Source: Novosphingobium sp. PhB57 (GTDB lineage Bacteria; Pseudomonadota; Alphaproteobacteria; Sphingomonadales; Sphingomonadaceae). From it: DNA of 64,000 nucleotides. The stretch is from NCBI RefSeq assembly GCF_004342985.1, contig NZ_SMBO01000001.1:682001-746000 (forward strand). The letters run 5' to 3'. Positions 31,669 to 44,551 of the stretch are shown here, piece after piece. How positions within the stretch are numbered: position 1 is the first letter of the stretch; each line of letters begins with the position of its first letter. The notes below the pieces were generated by a model. It was given only the letters and a program-made list of their open reading frames with translations, did not search any database and was not told the DNA's origin. Position numbers and translations under genes: made by a program.

Positions 31669-32367
31669 TCAATGATAGCGGCGCAGCAGGCCTGCCAGCT
31701 TGCCCTGGACTTCTACTTCGTCAGGCCCGTAGATCTGCGGTTCGTAAGCGGCGTTCGCGGGATCGAGGCGCACCATGCCATCTTCCCGGCGCAGATACTT
31801 GAGCGTTGCTTCCTCACCCCGCACAAGGGCGACGACGATCTCGCCATCCCTGGCCGTGGTGGTCCGCTTTACGAGTGCGAAATCTCCGTCGAGAATGCCG
31901 GCATCGACCATCGAGTCGCCTGAGACTTCCAGCGCATAATGATCGCCTGCACCGAGCAGGGCCGCAGGCACCGGCAGCGAGGACTGGCCTTCCAGGGCCT
32001 CGATCGGCACGCCCGCGGCGATACGACCATGAAGGGGGATTTCGATCACATCGTTGGCTGGCCTGGCAACCGCCGCCGGACGGGACGGTGCGGCGTTACC
32101 GCCACGCGCCGCCGATACCGCAGCCGCGGCCTTGGCCGGCTTGCTTGTGGCGTCTTCGGGCTGGCGGAGCACTTCGAGAGCGCGGGCACGGTTGGGAAGA
32201 CGGCGGATGAAGCCACGTTCCTCCAGCGCGGAAATCAACCGATGGACGCCCGACTTCGACTTGAGATCGAGCGCTTCCTTCATTTCCTCGAAGCTGGGGG
32301 AAATGCCGCTTTCTTCAAGCCGGACCTGGATGAACCGGAGCAATTCGTGCTGCTTGCGCGTCAACAT
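31669..32367 (-). CDS. lexA: LexA SOS repressor
   Basis: Represses DNA-damage genes and self-cleaves when RecA is activated. N-terminal winged helix ([35 protein letters not shown]), a linker of about 45 residues rich in Ala and Pro, then the peptidase domain with cleavage site Ala118-Gly119 and the Ser152/Lys167 dyad (SGDSM, ALVKR). 232 aa. GAGG precedes the ATG by eight bases. It has its own SOS-controlled promoter in the moeA-lexA gap, described separately. Confidence 0.97.
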   Translation of the reverse strand: MLTRKQHELLRFIQVRLEESGISPSFEEMKEALDLKSKSGVHRLISALEERGFIRRLPNRARALEVLRQPEDATSKPAKAAAAVSAARGGNAAPSRPAAVARPANDVIEIPLHGRIAAGVPIEALEGQSSLPVPAALLGAGDHYALEVSGDSMVDAGILDGDFALVKRTTTARDGEIVVALVRGEEATLKYLRREDGMVRLDPANAAYEPQIYGPDEVEVQGKLAGLLRRYH

Positions 32368-32459
32368 CTGCTTAGCCTCATGTGTTCTGTGGCACTTGGC
32401 CTGAATCGCCCGACGAACCGGCCCCGGCCGACTTGATGTCGTTCAGGGAACTTGTCTGC

Positions 32460-32502
32460 GAACAATGAGGGAACAATTATGCAACGAATAGGGTATCGTC
32501 AA
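32460..32502 (-). promoter_or_regulatory. lexA promoter with SOS box
   Basis: On the minus strand TTGACG (32497-32502) is followed after 15 bases by CATAAT (32476-32481), and directly after that GTTCCCTCATTGTTC (32460-32474) matches the alphaproteobacterial LexA box GTTC-N7-GTTC. The box lies where transcription should begin, 93 bases before the lexA ATG, so it allows autorepression. A further GTTC (32448-32451) sits eight bases on, so a second, imperfect half-site may extend it. The -35 overlaps the stop codon of moeA. Confidence 0.85.
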
Positions 32503-33713
32503 GCAATACCGCCATTTTGGAGCAAGAATACCTGAACGGGATCACCGCGGTCAGCGGCGAGGGCATGCGCCGACCGGTCGATCAGGACATTGCTGGCGGC
32601 AAGCGAGGACAAGGCGCCGCTATCCTGTAGCGAGAGGGCATAGACCGCCTCACCATCCCAGGATCCCCGCAGGAATTCGCGGCGCGCACCCCCCGTCCTC
32701 AAAGGTGCCGAAAGCCGGGTGGCAATCGCGCGGGGCAAGGGCTGCGCGGCGCCCAGAAATGCGCGCAGTACGGGAAGAACGAAGAAATATGCGGTTACCA
32801 GGCTGGACACGGGATTGCCGGGAAGCCCGATCACCAGTTGACGACGCCCTGCCGTTTGCCGTGTCGCCACCATGAGCGGTTTGCCCGGTTTGATCGCGAC
32901 GCGCCAGAAGTCGATTTCCGCGCCCCATTTTTCCAGTGCCGGCCGGAGAAGGTCGTGATCGCCCACTGACGCTCCCCCGCTCGTCACGATCACGTCGGCA
33001 TCGGCGGCCGCGTCGAAGGCGGCGACCAGAGCGTCCAGATCGTCGGGGATTGGTCCATTTCGATTTGCATCGACGGGGACGCTACGCGCAAGAGCGGTCA
33101 GCATGGCGCCGTTGCTGGCGGGTATCTGATGGGCTGCGCAGCATTCGGGATCGCCGGACAATTCATCGCCGCTATCGATCACGGTGAGCCGGGGGCGGCG
33201 GCGGACGGCGAGATGCCGGTGGCCCGCCGAAATGGCAAGACCGGCCTGTGCCGGTCCGATCAGTGCCCCGGCGGCCAGCAGCGGCGCTCCATCGGCGAAA
33301 TCCATGCCGCGGAAGCGGACGTGCTTGTGGCCTGGTGAGGGCGCCTCTCCCGTGAGGGCGAGGTGATCGCCCTCACGGTCGACATCCTCCTGCAGGATCA
33401 CGGCCCGCGCATTTTCGGGCAACAGGGCGCCGGTGGAGATCCGCACGGCTTGACCCGGATCGACGGCTGCACCGAAAGGCCGCCCTGCCGCGCTTTCACC
33501 GATCACCTGCCAGGGTCCGGACAAGCCCCCTTCGCTGACGGCATAACCGTCCATGGCGGAGATATCGGCGGCAGGCTGGACCCGGCGTGCCAGCAACGGA
33601 GCCGCGAGATAGCGACCCAGCGCACCGTCGATGTCGACGTGCTCGACGGGCCGCGGCTCGACCAGCGCAAGCAGTCGGGCCTGTGCCTCTTCCAGAGCGA
33701 TCGGCGGGATCAT
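32499..33713 (-). CDS. moeA: Molybdopterin molybdenumtransferase
   Basis: Inserts molybdate into adenylylated molybdopterin, the last step of Moco synthesis. Motifs: [11 protein letters not shown] near residue 48, [12 protein letters not shown] near 90, and the MoCF-fold signature [11 protein letters not shown] near 245, with [11 protein letters not shown] later. 404 aa. Overlaps moaC by four bases, so the two are coupled; its 3' end holds the -35 of the lexA promoter. Confidence 0.95.
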   Translation of the reverse strand: MIPPIALEEAQARLLALVEPRPVEHVDIDGALGRYLAAPLLARRVQPAADISAMDGYAVSEGGLSGPWQVIGESAAGRPFGAAVDPGQAVRISTGALLPENARAVILQEDVDREGDHLALTGEAPSPGHKHVRFRGMDFADGAPLLAAGALIGPAQAGLAISAGHRHLAVRRRPRLTVIDSGDELSGDPECCAAHQIPASNGAMLTALARSVPVDANRNGPIPDDLDALVAAFDAAADADVIVTSGGASVGDHDLLRPALEKWGAEIDFWRVAIKPGKPLMVATRQTAGRRQLVIGLPGNPVSSLVTAYFFVLPVLRAFLGAAQPLPRAIATRLSAPLRTGGARREFLRGSWDGEAVYALSLQDSGALSSLAASNVLIDRSAHALAADRGDPVQVFLLQNGGIA

Positions 33714-34195
33714 CGCGGCGATGTCTCGATCTTCCAGTCGCCCGATTTGCCGCCACGCTTTTCGATCAGGCGAATGTCACCGATGACCATGCCCTTGTCG
33801 AGCGCCTTGGCCATGTCGTAAATTGTCAGCAGAGCCACGGAAACCGCTGTAATGGCTTCCATTTCCACCCCGGTCTTGCCGCTCAGCGATGCAGTGCCCA
33901 TTGCCAGAACGGCGCTGTCCTCGAACGTGAAATCCAGGTTCACGGCGTCCAGCGTCAGCGGGTGGCACATCGGGATGAGGTCCGCCGTCTTCTTGGCGGC
34001 CATGATCCCCGCGATGCGTGCCGTTCCCAGCACGTCGCCTTTCGGTGCATTGCCGGCGCGGATCGCTTCCAAGGCCGAGGCGCTCATCGTGATCCGCCCG
34101 GACGCCACGGCGACCCTGCGGGTCGCGGCCTTGGCACCAACGTCGACCATGCGGGCCGAGCCTTCCGCATCGATGTGAGTAAGGGACTTGCTCAA
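33710..34195 (-). CDS. moaC: Cyclic pyranopterin monophosphate synthase
   Basis: Converts the GTP-derived intermediate made by MoaA to cPMP in Moco synthesis. Family segments [17 protein letters not shown] at the start, PMCHPL near residue 75 and the basic catalytic end [14 protein letters not shown] start at TTG 34195, giving 161 aa as in typical MoaC, with GAGG eleven bases upstream and 13 bases after the trpC stop. ATG 34249 would add 18 residues and overlap trpC by about 40 bases without a ribosome site. Confidence 0.92.
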   Translation of the reverse strand: MSKSLTHIDAEGSARMVDVGAKAATRRVAVASGRITMSASALEAIRAGNAPKGDVLGTARIAGIMAAKKTADLIPMCHPLTLDAVNLDFTFEDSAVLAMGTASLSGKTGVEMEAITAVSVALLTIYDMAKALDKGMVIGDIRLIEKRGGKSGDWKIETSPR

Positions 34196-34208
34196 GTGCG
34201 GGCTATCC

Positions 34209-35000
34209 TCAATCTGCGAAGAGGAGCTGGCGGGTTGCCGCTTGGACATCGGCCTGACGCATCAGGCTCTCGCCAACGAGGAAAGTACGGGCGCCGCAAG
34301 CCGACAGCCGTTGCAGATCGGCGTGAGTGTTGATGCCGCTTTCGCTCACGAGCAGGGTGCCGGCGGGTGCCAGCGGGGCGAGGCGTTCTGTAGTCGAAAT
34401 ATCGGTCGCGAACCGCTTGAGATCACGGTTGTTCACGCCAATGAGACGCGACTTGAGGCGGCTCGCCCGCTCCATCTCGTCTTCGTTGTGGACTTCGACC
34501 AGGCAGTCCATCCCGCGCTCACGCGCCGCAGCCTCGATTTCAGCCATAAGCACGTCGTCCAGCGCGGCGATGATGATCAGGATCGCGTCGGCGCCGATCG
34601 AGCGCGCCTCGGCGACCTGCCAGGGATCGATCATGAAATCCTTGCGGATCACCGGAAGCGAGCAGGCGGCCCGGGCCTCAACGAGGAAATCTTCATGGCC
34701 CTGGAAGTAGGGCGCGTCGGTCAGCACCGAGAGGCAGGCCGCACCGCCGCGCTCATAAGCGATGGCATGTTCGGTGGGGCGAAAATCAGGCCGGATCAAA
34801 CCCTTGGAAGGCGAAGCTTTCTTGATCTCCGCGATCAATGCGAATTCGGTCTCCGCCTTCCGGCGCAGGGCCGCCTCGAAGCCGCGAGGTGCGCTCTGTT
34901 CGCGGGACCGGGCGTCCAGGTCATCCAGCGTCGCGAAACCCTTGCGCGTTTGCACTTCGATGCGCTTGGTGTCGCAGATCTCGGTAAGCTTATCGGACAT
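34209..35000 (-). CDS. trpC: Indole-3-glycerol phosphate synthase
   Basis: A TIM-barrel enzyme of tryptophan synthesis, closing the indole ring from CdRP. Catalytic motifs [10 protein letters not shown] near residue 53, the Lys in IRKDFMID near 110, LVEVHNEDE near 160 and VSESGI near 213. 263 aa. I chose ATG 35000, with GAGGGTACC just upstream; the open frame goes further but that part lies inside trpD and is not conserved. Monofunctional: there is no TrpF domain. Confidence 0.95.
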   Translation of the reverse strand: MSDKLTEICDTKRIEVQTRKGFATLDDLDARSREQSAPRGFEAALRRKAETEFALIAEIKKASPSKGLIRPDFRPTEHAIAYERGGAACLSVLTDAPYFQGHEDFLVEARAACSLPVIRKDFMIDPWQVAEARSIGADAILIIIAALDDVLMAEIEAAARERGMDCLVEVHNEDEMERASRLKSRLIGVNNRDLKRFATDISTTERLAPLAPAGTLLVSESGINTHADLQRLSACGARTFLVGESLMRQADVQAATRQLLFAD

Positions 35001-35026
35001 CGGTACCCTCGAAAACACGCAGCGCC

Positions 35027-36031
35027 TCAAGCCCGAAGCGCGGAAATCCAGCAATTGAGCAGAGCATTGGCCAAGCCCTTGTCGATAGCCTCGGCAGCCT
35101 CTTCCACGCCTTCCCGCCAGGTTTCGACCTCACCGGCAACGATGAGGGCGCCCGCGGCATTGAGCAGGACGGCATCGCGATAGGCGCCATGCTCGCCCAG
35201 CAGCAGTCGCCGCAGGGCATCGGCATTATGGGCCGCATCGCCGCCGCGTATCGCCCCGACAGGAGAGATGGGCAGCCCTACATCCTCAGGGGAGACGCGG
35301 CGCATCGAAAGCTCGCCGTCCTTGATCTCGGCGACTTCGTTGCCGCCGGCGAGGCTGAGTTCGTCCAGCCCCTCGTCGCCGGAAATGACGAAAGAATGCG
35401 TGCTGCCCAGGTGCATCAATGCCTCGGCATAGATCGGCACATAGGCTGGGCGCGCAATGCCGACGAGCTGGCGCGTGACGTTTGCAGGGTTTGCCAGCGG
35501 CCCCATCAGGTTGAAGATCGTTCGGCGGCCGATGGCTTTGCGGATCGGCATGATCCGCCCCATCGCGGGGTGATGCCGGGCAGCGAAGAGGAAGCAGATG
35601 CCGAGGTCGCCGAGCGTTTCCTCAGCCGTTTCCGCGGCGCGATCGAGGTTGAGCCCCAGCGCTTCGAGCGTATCGGCGGCACCGGCCTTGGAACTGGCGG
35701 CGCGGTTGCCGTGCTTGGCGACAGGCACGCCGCAGGCGGCGACCACCAGCGATACCGCGGTCGAGACATTGAGCGTGTGATGGCCGTCACCGCCCGTGCC
35801 GCAGACGTCGATGGCGTTGGCGGGCGCCGAGATCGGGATCATGCGCGCGCGCATCGCCCGGGCAGCACCGGCGATTTCGCCCGAAGTCTCGCCCCGTTCG
35901 GTGAGGGCGATGAGGAAGCGGACGATCGAATCGTCATCGACCTTACCGTCGAGGATCAGCCCGAAAGCGTGCTCGGCTTCGGCTTCCTCGATGGGATGGA
36001 GCGGGTCGGGCAACGTCATCTGCAAGGTCAC
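35027..36031 (-). CDS. trpD: Anthranilate phosphoribosyltransferase
   Basis: Attaches the phosphoribosyl group of PRPP to anthranilate. Signature glycine loop [15 protein letters not shown] near residue 77, [15 protein letters not shown] near 105 and [10 protein letters not shown] near 173. 334 aa, unfused to TrpG. Starts at GTG 36031, overlapping the trpG stop; ATG 36019 is an alternative. Confidence 0.95.
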   Translation of the reverse strand: MTLQMTLPDPLHPIEEAEAEHAFGLILDGKVDDDSIVRFLIALTERGETSGEIAGAARAMRARMIPISAPANAIDVCGTGGDGHHTLNVSTAVSLVVAACGVPVAKHGNRAASSKAGAADTLEALGLNLDRAAETAEETLGDLGICFLFAARHHPAMGRIMPIRKAIGRRTIFNLMGPLANPANVTRQLVGIARPAYVPIYAEALMHLGSTHSFVISGDEGLDELSLAGGNEVAEIKDGELSMRRVSPEDVGLPISPVGAIRGGDAAHNADALRRLLLGEHGAYRDAVLLNAAGALIVAGEVETWREGVEEAAEAIDKGLANALLNCWISALRA

Positions 36032-36624
36032 GCCGCGATCCGTGCGGGCAGCCGGGCGTCGATGCCGCAGAGCCTCAGGTAATTGGCCAGCATCGCATGG
36101 CCATGCTCGGTGGCGATGCTTTCCGGATGGAACTGCACGCCATGGATGGGCAGATCGGCATGGCGGAAGCCCATGACATGGCCATCGTCCGAGCGGGCGT
36201 TGACCTTGAGCGCCTCGGGAATTCCCTCGACGATCAGCGAGTGATAGCGGGTCGCCGTGAAAGGTGAGGGGATGCCTGCGAAAACGCCGGTATCGTCATG
36301 ATTCACCGGCGAGGTCTTGCCGTGCATCAGCCCGCCGCGAACCACTTTGCCGCCGAAGTACTGGCCGATTGACTGGTGGCCCAGGCAGACGCCGAGCAGG
36401 GGCTTTCCGGCATCGGCGGCGGCACCGACGAGGTCGAGGCTGATGCCTGCCTCGTTGGGCGTGCAGGGGCCAGGCGACAGCAGGAAACCCTGAGCGCCGC
36501 TGTCGATGGCCTGCGCGGCGGAGAGTGCGTCGTTACGGACGACTTCGACTTCGGCGCCAAGTTCCATCACGTAATGGACGAGGTTCCAGGTGAAGCTGTC
36601 GTAGTTGTCGATGACGAGGATCAT
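36028..36624 (-). CDS. trpG: Anthranilate synthase component II (glutamine amidotransferase)
   Basis: Class I glutamine amidotransferase providing ammonia to TrpE. The catalytic triad is seen as Cys in [11 protein letters not shown] and His/Glu in [12 protein letters not shown]. 198 aa. The ATG overlaps the stop of the DUF2233 gene in an ATGA junction. It could also serve p-aminobenzoate synthase, as in other bacteria with a single trpG/pabA. Confidence 0.95.
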   Translation of the reverse strand: MILVIDNYDSFTWNLVHYVMELGAEVEVVRNDALSAAQAIDSGAQGFLLSPGPCTPNEAGISLDLVGAAADAGKPLLGVCLGHQSIGQYFGGKVVRGGLMHGKTSPVNHDDTGVFAGIPSPFTATRYHSLIVEGIPEALKVNARSDDGHVMGFRHADLPIHGVQFHPESIATEHGHAMLANYLRLCGIDARLPARIAA

Positions 36625-37409
36625 TTAACGCCTTTCGTCGCTTTCTCGACGACGATCAAGGGGCCGAGCGGAGGTCCGCCGTCCACGCGCCCGTGCTCCG
36701 GGTCCCAGAGCGAGGATACGCTGCCGTCGAGAAACAGCGCATTGGGGCAATCGAGTTTGTCGCGGAACAGCCGGGCAAGCTTGCCGAAGGACACCGGCTC
36801 GTCCGAAATCACGAAATGCGCGCGGCCTTTACGGTCGACGCCTACGGCATTGCGCAGCTTCCTCGATTCGCCGTCCGCGTCGATCTTAGGGTGAAGCTTG
36901 CCGCCGATCACCAGCATCGGTCCCGACTGCGTGCCGAAGTCGGGCCGGTTGGAGACGCTCCTGGCGAAATCGTCCGTGGCCCGGATCGCCCATTGTCCTT
37001 TCGCGTCGCCATAAAACACGCCGTTGGGCTGGAGGTGGAAATTGCCCCAGCCCGCGTTGGTGTTGAGCTTGTGGCCCCGCTCGCCCTCTTCGACGTAATA
37101 ACCGATGGGCTGTCCCTTGTCGTCGAACATGCCGCCGTTCATCGCGAAGGCCACCGCATGCCGGCCGGAGGGACGGCTAGCCGCCAGTTCCGACAGGCTG
37201 CGATAGGGCGCAGCGCCCTTGGGGCCGAGCACCATGTGGATCGAATGGCGCGCAGGATCGGCCAGGCAATGCGTGAAGCTTGCGCCTTCGAACGTCGCGC
37301 CTTCACAGGACGGAGGCGGTGGGGAAACCTTGCGCTCGGGGGCGGCGTCGGATGAGCAGGCGGCGACGAGGAGCGCGAAGGCGGCAATGCTGCCGGCGCG
37401 CGTCACCAT
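36621..37409 (-). CDS. DUF2233 (phosphodiester glycosidase-like) lipoprotein
   Basis: 262 aa. A lipoprotein signal with lipobox LVAAC near residue 18, and then the NAGPA/DUF2233 fold: [40 protein letters not shown] and [15 protein letters not shown]. Members include the uncovering-enzyme type phosphodiester glycosidases, so it likely acts on a glycan or sugar phosphodiester at the cell envelope; the substrate is unknown. It is placed between trpE and trpG and coupled to trpG. I start at ATG 37409 because the signal peptide begins there; upstream codons run into trpE. Confidence 0.85.
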   Translation of the reverse strand: MVTRAGSIAAFALLVAACSSDAAPERKVSPPPPSCEGATFEGASFTHCLADPARHSIHMVLGPKGAAPYRSLSELAASRPSGRHAVAFAMNGGMFDDKGQPIGYYVEEGERGHKLNTNAGWGNFHLQPNGVFYGDAKGQWAIRATDDFARSVSNRPDFGTQSGPMLVIGGKLHPKIDADGESRKLRNAVGVDRKGRAHFVISDEPVSFGKLARLFRDKLDCPNALFLDGSVSSLWDPEHGRVDGGPPLGPLIVVEKATKGVK

Positions 37410-37494
37410 CGGCAGGCTGCTGCCCCGGACTTGAGGCCGAAGTTCCGGAGACGCAGGTTCCGAAGCCCCGGGATCGGGAAGGCCTCTATGCCGG

Positions 37495-39021
<1,527 letters not shown>

Positions 39022-39031
39022 CTGATTGGCC

Positions 39032-40999
39032 TTATTCGGCGCTGGCGGTGCCGGCGAGCTGGTCGCGCACGGCCTTGATGGCCTTGTCGTGCTTGGTCAC
39101 GCCCACTTCCTTGCGGATCGCCTTGCCGAGCGCGTCGGTATAGGCCTGGCCCATCTGGCCGCCCAGCTCGCGCTGGGTGCCTTCGACGAGCTGGGGCGAT
39201 TCGACCTTGCCGGGCACGACGTCCTTGAGGACGACGACGAACCAGCCGCGATCCTGTCCGGCCGACTGCACCTTCACGGTGCCCTTGGCCATGTGGAACA
39301 TCAGCGAGACCGGCGGAGGCACCTGGCGGCCTGAACGCAGCGCTGCAGTCAACGTGGCGCGCGACATCGAGACCTGCTCGACGGGCAACTGCTTGCCTGC
39401 AGCGGCAACGGCCTGTTCGACGGTCTTGCCCTGGCGGATCTGCGTCTGGATCTGGAGCGCGGCGGCCTTGGCAGCAGCCCCGCCCTTGTCGAGCGCCCAG
39501 GCGGCCTTCACGTCGCCGACGATCTCCTTGTAGGGAGCCGGCGCGGAAGGCGTGATGTCGGTGACGTCGTAGACGATGAAGTTGCGCTCGGCCGCGACCT
39601 GGTTGCCGTCCTTGCCAACTTGCGCGGTCTGCGGCTTTTCCTGGTCCATGCCGAAGGCGGTCTTCAGCACCGGCTGCAGCAGGGCAGGCGCGGTCTCACC
39701 GGGCTTGCCGTAGATCTGGCCGTTTGCGGTGACCGGTGCCGTCGTCTCGACAGTGGCGCCAAGCGACTTGGCGACTTCGACGAGGCTGGCGCCATTGGCG
39801 AATTCGTCCTCGATCTTGGCGAGCAGGTCGGTGAAAGCGGCCTGCTTCTTTTCGGCGCTCAGCTTGGCGGCGATCTCGTCCTTGACGGCGGCGAGGGGGC
39901 GCTCAGGCTTCTTCTGTTCGTCCTCGACGCGGATCAGGTGCCAGCCGAGAGCGCTCTTCTGCGGCGCCGTGAGCTTGCCGACAGGGGCTGCAAACACGGC
40001 GTCGGCAACGGCCGGCGAGAACTGGCTGGAGAGCTGGTCCTTGCTGAAGAATTCGAGCTTGGCGGCGGAAAGGCTCTTTTCCTGGGCAGCGGCTTCGAGC
40101 GTCTTGCCGCCCGCGACTTCGGCGGCGACGGCCTTGGCCGCGGCTTCGGTCGGAACGATCAGCTGGGTGATCTTGCGATTGTCCTGCGCGGCGTAGATCG
40201 ACTTGTCCGCCTGGTAGCGCTTGGCGATATCCGCGTCCGTGGGAGCGGGGATCGCCTTGACCGCGTCCTCGCCGAAGGTGGCATAGCGGATCACGCGGCG
40301 CTCGGGACGGATGAAGGCGTTGGTGTGGCTCTTGTAGAAGGCCTGGAGATCGGCGTCGTTCGGCTCTTTCGCAGGGAAGAACAGCTGCGAGGGAAGGGCG
40401 ACGACCGAACCGGCGCGGTTCTCGTCGAGCAGGGCCGCATAGCGCTTGGCCGCGAACGTCGACATCGAGGTGCCGAACTGGGCGGGCAGCATGAGCTGCT
40501 GCGCGATCAGGCCCTGCGCGATGTCTTCGCGAAGCGACTTTTCCGAAAGACCCTGCTGGCCGAGAAGCTGGCGGAAGGTTGCCTGGTCGAACTTGCCGTC
40601 CACGCCCTGGAAGGCGGGAATGCGGGCGATCTCGCTGTCGATCAGGCGGTCACCGGCGACGACGCCGATCTTCTTGCCGAAGAACGCGGTCGCGGTGCGA
40701 TCGATCAGTTCGTCGAGAACCTGCTCCAGGCCGCCCTGGGCGATGAGGACCTTCATGGTCATCGTCGGATCCTGGGCCTGCACCCGCGAAAGCGCGGACT
40801 TGGCGGCAAGGCCCAGTTCGTTCTCCTCGACCTCGTCCTTGCCGACAGTGGCGACGGACTTGCCCGCGGTGATCCCGGTGGAATCGCCCAGGCCGGTCAG
40901 GTCGCCGCCGACGAAGGCCAGCGTGATGAGCACCAGCACCGCCAGGGCAATGCCGGCACCGATCTTGGACTTCAGGAGGTTTCGGAAGAGTGAGAGCAT
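39032..40999 (-). CDS. ppiD: Peptidyl-prolyl cis-trans isomerase, PpiD/SurA-like
   Basis: A periplasmic folding factor anchored in the inner membrane: a single N-terminal helix at about residues 14-32, then a SurA_N-like helical part, then a parvulin domain (about residues 245-365, containing FFSKDQLSSQFSPAVADAVF and GWHLIRVED). 655 aa, usual for PpiD. It heads the minus-strand run through trpE to moeA. The family is certain; parvulin activity is not, since PpiD domains are often inactive. Confidence 0.93.
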   Translation of the reverse strand: MLSLFRNLLKSKIGAGIALAVLVLITLAFVGGDLTGLGDSTGITAGKSVATVGKDEVEENELGLAAKSALSRVQAQDPTMTMKVLIAQGGLEQVLDELIDRTATAFFGKKIGVVAGDRLIDSEIARIPAFQGVDGKFDQATFRQLLGQQGLSEKSLREDIAQGLIAQQLMLPAQFGTSMSTFAAKRYAALLDENRAGSVVALPSQLFFPAKEPNDADLQAFYKSHTNAFIRPERRVIRYATFGEDAVKAIPAPTDADIAKRYQADKSIYAAQDNRKITQLIVPTEAAAKAVAAEVAGGKTLEAAAQEKSLSAAKLEFFSKDQLSSQFSPAVADAVFAAPVGKLTAPQKSALGWHLIRVEDEQKKPERPLAAVKDEIAAKLSAEKKQAAFTDLLAKIEDEFANGASLVEVAKSLGATVETTAPVTANGQIYGKPGETAPALLQPVLKTAFGMDQEKPQTAQVGKDGNQVAAERNFIVYDVTDITPSAPAPYKEIVGDVKAAWALDKGGAAAKAAALQIQTQIRQGKTVEQAVAAAGKQLPVEQVSMSRATLTAALRSGRQVPPPVSLMFHMAKGTVKVQSAGQDRGWFVVVLKDVVPGKVESPQLVEGTQRELGGQMGQAYTDALGKAIRKEVGVTKHDKAIKAVRDQLAGTASAE

Positions 41000-41302
41000 G
41001 TACCGTGCCGATCAGCGTGTAAATTTGGGTTCAATCGGAGCGCGATGGCCTTGCCACCGCGCGAAACGGGGCAGGCTTTAGGGTGGCTTGTGTCATCCTG
41101 CAATGGCGACGTTCGATAAGGCGCTCGCGACTCGGGAAATCGTGGCTTCCATCCGCGGTTGCGACTGAACCGGGAATGCACGGATTTTGACAAGTGAGCC
41201 CTCCGTGCACTAGCAGCGCCCCGAAAGCGCGGCTTGTGATTCCCGCTCCCAGCGGGCCTTCCGGGCACTCTGCGCGCTCTGAAATCAAGGTTTCCCAATA
41301 AC
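41000..41302. other. Divergent promoter region of ppiD and tpiA
   Basis: About 300 bases without a gene. On the plus strand TTGACA (41187-41192), a perfect -35, is followed 17 bases on by CTAGCA (41210-41215), a reasonable promoter for tpiA with a leader of about 85 bases. Open frames on the minus strand here are of unnatural composition. No riboswitch or hairpin terminator was seen. Confidence 0.55.
41187..41215 (+). promoter_or_regulatory. Candidate sigma-70 promoter of tpiA
   Basis: TTGACA, 17-base spacer, CTAGCA. About 88 bases before the tpiA ATG. The -35 is perfect; the -10 is weak. Confidence 0.5.
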
Positions 41303-42061
41303 ATGGCTGGTCTGCCTTACATCGTCGGTAACTGGAAAATGAACGGCACGCGTGCGATGCTCAATGAGGCGCGCGCGATCGACCGGGCTGCCGCACGCTT
41401 TCCGAAGGTGCAGGTGGCGGTCGCGCCGCCGGCGACGTTGCTCTACCGCGTCCGCGATGCCGTCGAACTGATCGGTGTCGGCGGGCAGGATTGCCGCGCG
41501 GAAGACAGCGGTGCCTTCACCGGCGATATCTCTGCCCCCATGCTCAAGGATGCAGGCGCGGACTTCACGATCGTCGGCCACTCGGAGCGCCGCACGCTTC
41601 ACGGTGAGCGCGATGGTGACGTGAAGGCCAAGGCCGAGGCGGCGCTCGCCGCGGGCCTCGCGGTGATTCTCTGCGTGGGCGAAACCGAAGCCCAGCGCGA
41701 TGCAGGCGATGCCGAATCCGTGGTCGCCGCGCAGATCGAGGGCTCGGCTCCGGCCATTGACGGCCTGCCCGAGAAGCTCTCGCTGGCCTACGAGCCGGTC
41801 TGGGCGATCGGCACCGGACGTGTGCCCTCGATCGAGGACGTGGCCGCCATGCACGCGGCAATCCGCGCCAAGCTCGTTGCCATCTACGGTGAGGGCGGGG
41901 CGGACGTGCGCATTCTCTACGGCGGCTCGGTAAAGGCGGAGAACGCCGGCGAACTGCTCTCCGTGCCCGACGTGGGCGGAGCGCTGGTCGGCGGTGCCAG
42001 CCTGAGCGCCGAGAGCTTCCTGGCGATCGTCGGTGCCGCAGCCTCGCTGGGCAACGACTGA
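41303..42061 (+). CDS. tpiA: Triosephosphate isomerase
   Basis: Interconverts DHAP and glyceraldehyde 3-phosphate. The active site is complete: Lys in GNWKMNG near residue 12, His in IVGHSERRTL near 95, and Glu in AYEPVWAIGTG near 165, and the phosphate-binding ends YGGSVKAENA and GGALVGGASL. 252 aa. Followed by secG 150 bases on, which has its own promoter. Confidence 0.97.
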   Translation: MAGLPYIVGNWKMNGTRAMLNEARAIDRAAARFPKVQVAVAPPATLLYRVRDAVELIGVGGQDCRAEDSGAFTGDISAPMLKDAGADFTIVGHSERRTLHGERDGDVKAKAEAALAAGLAVILCVGETEAQRDAGDAESVVAAQIEGSAPAIDGLPEKLSLAYEPVWAIGTGRVPSIEDVAAMHAAIRAKLVAIYGEGGADVRILYGGSVKAENAGELLSVPDVGGALVGGASLSAESFLAIVGAAASLGND

Positions 42062-42114
42062 CTTTCCGATTTCGGCCGGATCGCGCGCTTTGTGGCGACG
42101 GTTCGGCTGATGAC

Positions 42115-42143
42115 TTGCACAGAAGGCCGCGAGCGCCTATCTG
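42115..42143 (+). promoter_or_regulatory. Candidate sigma-70 promoter of secG
   Basis: TTGCAC (42115-42120), 17-base spacer, TATCTG (42138-42143), 68 bases before the secG ATG. Confidence 0.45.
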
Positions 42144-42210
42144 CGCGGCTTGAGACGAGGGCACGGCTTCCGCTGGAAGCGTCCCCACAGAAGACTGAGA
42201 AAAACGCAAG

Positions 42211-42636
42211 ATGCTGTTCACCTTCCTGACCGTTGTCCAGGCGATTGTCGCGCTCCTGCTCGTCGGGATCATCCTGATGCAGAAGTCGGAAGGCGGCGGT
42301 CTCGGTGTCGGCGGCGGTAGCCCTTCGGGCATCATGTCGGCGCGCGGTGCGGCCAACTTCATGACCCGTGCAACCGGCATTCTTGCGGCGATCTTCGTGA
42401 TCCTTTCGATCGTGCTGGCGGCACTGGCGGTCAACGAGACCACTGGCCGCGACATCGATACTTCGCTTCAGCGCGAGACGGCTCCGGCCGCGCCCGCGCA
42501 GCCGGCCGATCCGCTCGCCGGCGCAGCTGCCCCGGCTGCCGCTCCGGCAAACGGCGCCAGCCCTGCTCCTGCCGGGACTGCGCCTGCTGGAACCGCACCG
42601 GCCAATGATCCGCTTTCGGGTGCTGCCGGCCAGTAA
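42211..42636 (+). CDS. secG: Preprotein translocase subunit SecG
   Basis: A small Sec translocon subunit. Two transmembrane helices (about residues 4-23 and 53-73) surround the conserved loop LMQKSEGGGLGVGGG. After the second helix are about 65 residues rich in Ala and Pro with a short repeat of PAGTA, a low-complexity tail common in alphaproteobacterial SecG. 141 aa. Confidence 0.94.
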   Translation: MLFTFLTVVQAIVALLLVGIILMQKSEGGGLGVGGGSPSGIMSARGAANFMTRATGILAAIFVILSIVLAALAVNETTGRDIDTSLQRETAPAAPAQPADPLAGAAAPAAAPANGASPAPAGTAPAGTAPANDPLSGAAGQ

Positions 42637-42682
42637 AACGGTCCGATCAGCAGGGTTCACCCCGGCGCATCATCGTAACAGG

Positions 42683-42713
42683 AATGCCGTCTGGCTCTGG
42701 CAGGCGGCATTTC
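42683..42713 (+). terminator. Probable terminator after secG
   Basis: AATGCCGTCTG and CAGGCGGCATT pair over 11 bases (one U-G pair) with a seven-base loop, followed by a broken T tract. It lies 47 bases after the secG stop and 75 before pyrG. Confidence 0.6.
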
Positions 42714-42787
42714 ATTCGTTTTGAACTGTGGATTCAGGCACAGCGCTCTTGCGCTCGTGCCCCCATGCAATTTAAGGGCCGACTCCC

Positions 42788-44416
<1,629 letters not shown>

Positions 44417-44437
44417 TCTTCGGACAGGGTTGAAATT

Positions 44438-44470
44438 AAAGAGGCGGTCTCGCAGGAGACCGCCTCTTTT
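44438..44470 (+). terminator. Rho-independent terminator after pyrG
   Basis: A 14-base perfect stem AAAGAGGCGGTCTC/GAGACCGCCTCTTT with GCAG loop, ending in a T run. It can act in both directions, so may also stop the convergent AEC transporter transcript. Confidence 0.93.
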
Positions 44471-44508
44471 CGTTTGCGCGGGTTCTCGCGCGGAACGGCG
44501 GTGGGCCG

Positions 44509-44550
44509 CTCCTGCCTCCTGCCTCCTGCCTCCTGCCTCCTGCCTCCTGC
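44509..44550. repeat. 7-bp tandem repeat, six copies of CTCCTGC
   Basis: Six perfect copies lie directly against the stop codon of the AEC transporter (stop at 44552-44554), on the 3' side of that gene. Because seven is not a multiple of three, a copy-number change that reached the gene would shift the frame, but the array is outside it. A slippage-prone sequence. Confidence 0.9.
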
Positions 44551-44551
44551 G

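Noticed and set aside
39022..39031. trp leader peptide/attenuator
   Set aside because: Only ten bases separate ppiD and trpE; no Trp-rich leader is possible.
40972..41304. Minus-strand frame in the ppiD-tpiA gap
   Set aside because: Overlaps both genes' control region and has no start signal.
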